Assembly (NCBI RefSeq): GCF_013363975.1
Contig: NZ_JABWGN010000007.1
Location: forward strand, 487,021 to 551,020
Reading direction: 5' to 3'
DNA length: 64,000 nt
Source of the DNA: Nonomuraea montanisoli
GTDB taxonomy: Bacteria; Actinomycetota; Actinomycetes; Streptosporangiales; Streptosporangiaceae
Shown here: piece by piece, positions 62,290 through 64,000 of the stretch
How the letters are laid out: each line of letters opens with the position of its first letter
Numbering within the stretch: the first letter of the stretch is position 1
Made by a program: the position numbers and the translations under genes
Notes under the pieces: generated by a model
Seen by the model: only the letters and a program-made list of their open reading frames with translations
What the model was told of the DNA's origin: nothing
Databases searched by the model: none

Positions 62290-62560
62290 TTTCCCGGTCT
62301 TCGCGGGTGCAGAGATTGACCCTGAGCCCTCCGAGTCGTGTTTGGTGCTCCTCCTTCGAGCGCCTGAGGCGTGAGCGCCCCTCGCAGATCGTCAACAGTC
62401 CACGCGCCGGCCTCAGCCGCAGCGCTGGGCGGTACGACGCCACACGGCCACACCGCGATACATCCTGTTGTCGACTCCAGCCGATCGATCCGCGAGGCGG
62501 CTGCACGATAGGCGCTCGTAGACCGTGATGTGAAACCTTCGGGCAGGTCGACGGCAGACG
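62290..62560 (-). pseudogene. Decayed copy of the gene at 52099
   Basis: ASRIDRLESTTGCIAVWPCG and AEAGAWTVDDLRG match the protein at 52099, but the zinc-binding middle is deleted and frames shift near 62360. Flanks are duplicated too (62110-62280). Confidence 0.7.
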
Positions 62561-62724
62561 GGATGATCAGTTGGGCGGGGTGCGCGCGTCGCGCGAGAAC
62601 CATCCAGGTCACGGGCTGATCGCCGGGCCATTGGAGGACCGGCCTTCCGTCCAGCGCAGTGCCCTAACGGGCCGTGATCGGTGCAGGTCCCGAACCGAGA
62701 GTGGCTACTCGGTAGCCTGGCCCC

Positions 62725-63009
62725 GTGACGATCAGCGGAGGGAAGATCGGGGTCTTTGCCATCTGTGTCGGACTCCTGCTACCAGTTGCCAGTTGCATGG
62801 CGACCGGTGGCACCTATCTGCCCTATCAGGACCCGACGCCGGAGATGCTGAGTGAGCATGCCGAGGCCGTCGCCCGTGCGGACTTGATGACCCTCCGTGC
62901 GATGGCGGCCGGCGCCCTGCTGGTCCTGACGGGTGTCGCTCTTCTTGCTTACAAGGCAGTACGGCGACGTCGGGCTGAACGACGAACAATACAGAGCGAT
63001 CAAGGCTGA
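62725..63009 (+). CDS. Small membrane protein
   Basis: 94 residues from GTG 62725. Helices at about 8-25 (ending LLPVASC, a weak lipobox) and 60-77. Basic tail. No ribosome site visible; may be leaderless. Confidence 0.5.
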   Translation: MTISGGKIGVFAICVGLLLPVASCMATGGTYLPYQDPTPEMLSEHAEAVARADLMTLRAMAAGALLVLTGVALLAYKAVRRRRAERRTIQSDQG

Positions 63010-63078
63010 CTCTGGCCCTTGGCCCGCTTCCCCGCCGGATGGGACGATGGCGACGGACGATCAAGTGGGGGTACCGTG

Positions 63079-63765
63079 ATGGCCATCACGGGGCGCAGGC
63101 GCGCTCTCTATCCGCCGGGAGCTGAAGAAGCTCTCGCTCGGGTGGTCCATCGCGCCTTTCTTGAAATCCGCAGCATGGTCCGATTTCGTGATCCGCTCTG
63201 GTTGGAGGACGCCGCCACATCGCCTAAGGCGAAGGAGTGTCTCCACAAGATTCACATGCTGTCCGACCTCGGCGACCAGCTTCCAGGATGCCTGGCCAGC
63301 ATGGTTCGACGACCGACATCGCGCCGGAACATCTCGCAGGTTCTGACCTACACCTGGAGAACTGCCGGACCGGAGAAGCGTCAGTGGCTCCGGGCGACTT
63401 TTCGAGAAGTTGGCTACGACCATCGTCACCTCTTTCCCGATCAGGGAGACAACGACAAGTACGACCAGGCGAGCGTGTTCGGTGCGCGCATCCGAAAGGC
63501 ATTCCGGCCGGCGGCAGAGGCGGCGCTGACTGCGCAGGGGTACGACAAGGGGGCCTGGGACGAGGACCTGTGGCACATGCTTGCAGAGATCAGCAGCCCA
63601 CAAGGGCTGCGACCCCATGTGATCTTCACCTTCGTGGCCCGCTCCAGGCTGGCCCGATGGCGAGGAAGGTCACCGTTGCATGTGGCTGTAGACGTCGAGA
63701 CGAATCACGCTGTGGTGCTTGGTCGAGAGGCTGGGATCACTCAAGACGATCTCGTCTCACTCTGA
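63079..63765 (+). CDS. Uncharacterised 228-residue protein
   Basis: ATG 63079 (GTG 63076 possible). Helical; VLTYTWRTAGPEKRQWLRAT and AWDEDLWHMLAEISSPQGLR. No family recognised. Confidence 0.55.
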   Translation: MAITGRRRALYPPGAEEALARVVHRAFLEIRSMVRFRDPLWLEDAATSPKAKECLHKIHMLSDLGDQLPGCLASMVRRPTSRRNISQVLTYTWRTAGPEKRQWLRATFREVGYDHRHLFPDQGDNDKYDQASVFGARIRKAFRPAAEAALTAQGYDKGAWDEDLWHMLAEISSPQGLRPHVIFTFVARSRLARWRGRSPLHVAVDVETNHAVVLGREAGITQDDLVSL

Positions 63766-63898
63766 ACACGTCGAAGCTCTTGGAATTAAGATCCCCCATG
63801 CTTGATCCGCGGGTTCGGCGTGCACTCTTGGAGACGCCTGAGATCCGGTCTTCTGCCTGAAGGTGCCACCGGCCTAGCGCCTGTGCGGAGTTCGGATC

Positions 63899-64000
63899 TT
63901 AGGCTGGTCGGAGGCTTCGGATCCATAAGACGGCTCCGCGTAGGTGCAGGCCGGCCAGATAGCTGTCGGGCGTCTTGTCGAACCGGAAGGCTAGCCCACG
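63899..64000 (-). CDS. IS5-family transposase, C-terminal end (partial)
   Basis: The last 33 codons are in the window: RGLAFRFDKTPDSYLAGLHL then RGAVLWIRSLRPA and TAA. The AFRFDK and LAGLHL..AVLW pattern is the end of IS5-type DDE transposases. The rest and the inverted repeats lie outside or were not identified. Confidence 0.75.
   Translation of the reverse strand, partial: RGLAFRFDKTPDSYLAGLHLRGAVLWIRSLRPA

Overview
The window has the high-GC codon use, GTG/TTG starts, WhiB-like protein, TAT-secreted flavoprotein and pSAM2-type mobile modules of a filamentous actinomycete. A Streptosporangiales-like host is an inference; no species marker was searched. It falls into a chromosomal left arm (1-14.2 kb), a stack of integrative elements on a tRNA-Tyr gene (14.2-55.8 kb) and a decayed accessory right arm (55.8-64 kb).

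Left arm: a TetR regulator with a GAP-family membrane protein; a TAT-exported FAD oxidoreductase; an overlapping surface-polysaccharide operon (UDP-GlcNAc 2-epimerase, DUF2334 deacetylase-like protein, 52-aa membrane peptide, processive GT2 synthase, secreted sugar-binding-like protein); an OmpR-type response regulator and a soluble histidine kinase; HtpX; a beta-helix/membrane protein; a Nudix hydrolase; a frameshifted XRE gene; YajQ; and an intact tRNA-Tyr.

Integrative stack: the 3' half of tRNA-Tyr recurs as a ~52-bp direct repeat at 41.6, 52.7 and 55.8 kb, so three actinomycete integrative and conjugative elements (AICEs) or remnants lie head to tail. Element A (14.2-41.6 kb) has integrase, excisionase, a prim-pol/DUF3987 replication pair, an FtsK-type translocase and small AICE proteins. 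It also carries a complete type I-E interference operon (cas3, cas8e, cse2, cas7e, cas5e, cas6e) and four CRISPR arrays with 74 repeats in all. cas1 is cut after about 58 codons and runs straight into array 4, which has no leader; no cas2 is present. The locus therefore looks able to interfere but not to acquire spacers by itself. Element B (41.6-52.7 kb) is a compact pSAM2-like AICE (Pra-like activator, TraSA-like translocase, rolling-circle Rep, Xis, Int, GntR/KorSA-like repressor, XRE and Nudix genes). Element C (52.7-55.8 kb) is a remnant with a 5'-truncated integrase.

Right arm: an acyltransferase, a membrane protein, a lipoprotein, an Imm53-like immunity protein, several decayed genes, diverged duplicates of element B/C sequence, and the 3' end of an IS5-family transposase running off the window. 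The strongest leads are the cas1-array fusion, the AICE-like boundaries around the CRISPR-Cas locus, a 26-residue Cys-rich peptide gene between two arrays, and the repeated integrase-arm, repressor and GCTAGC motifs.
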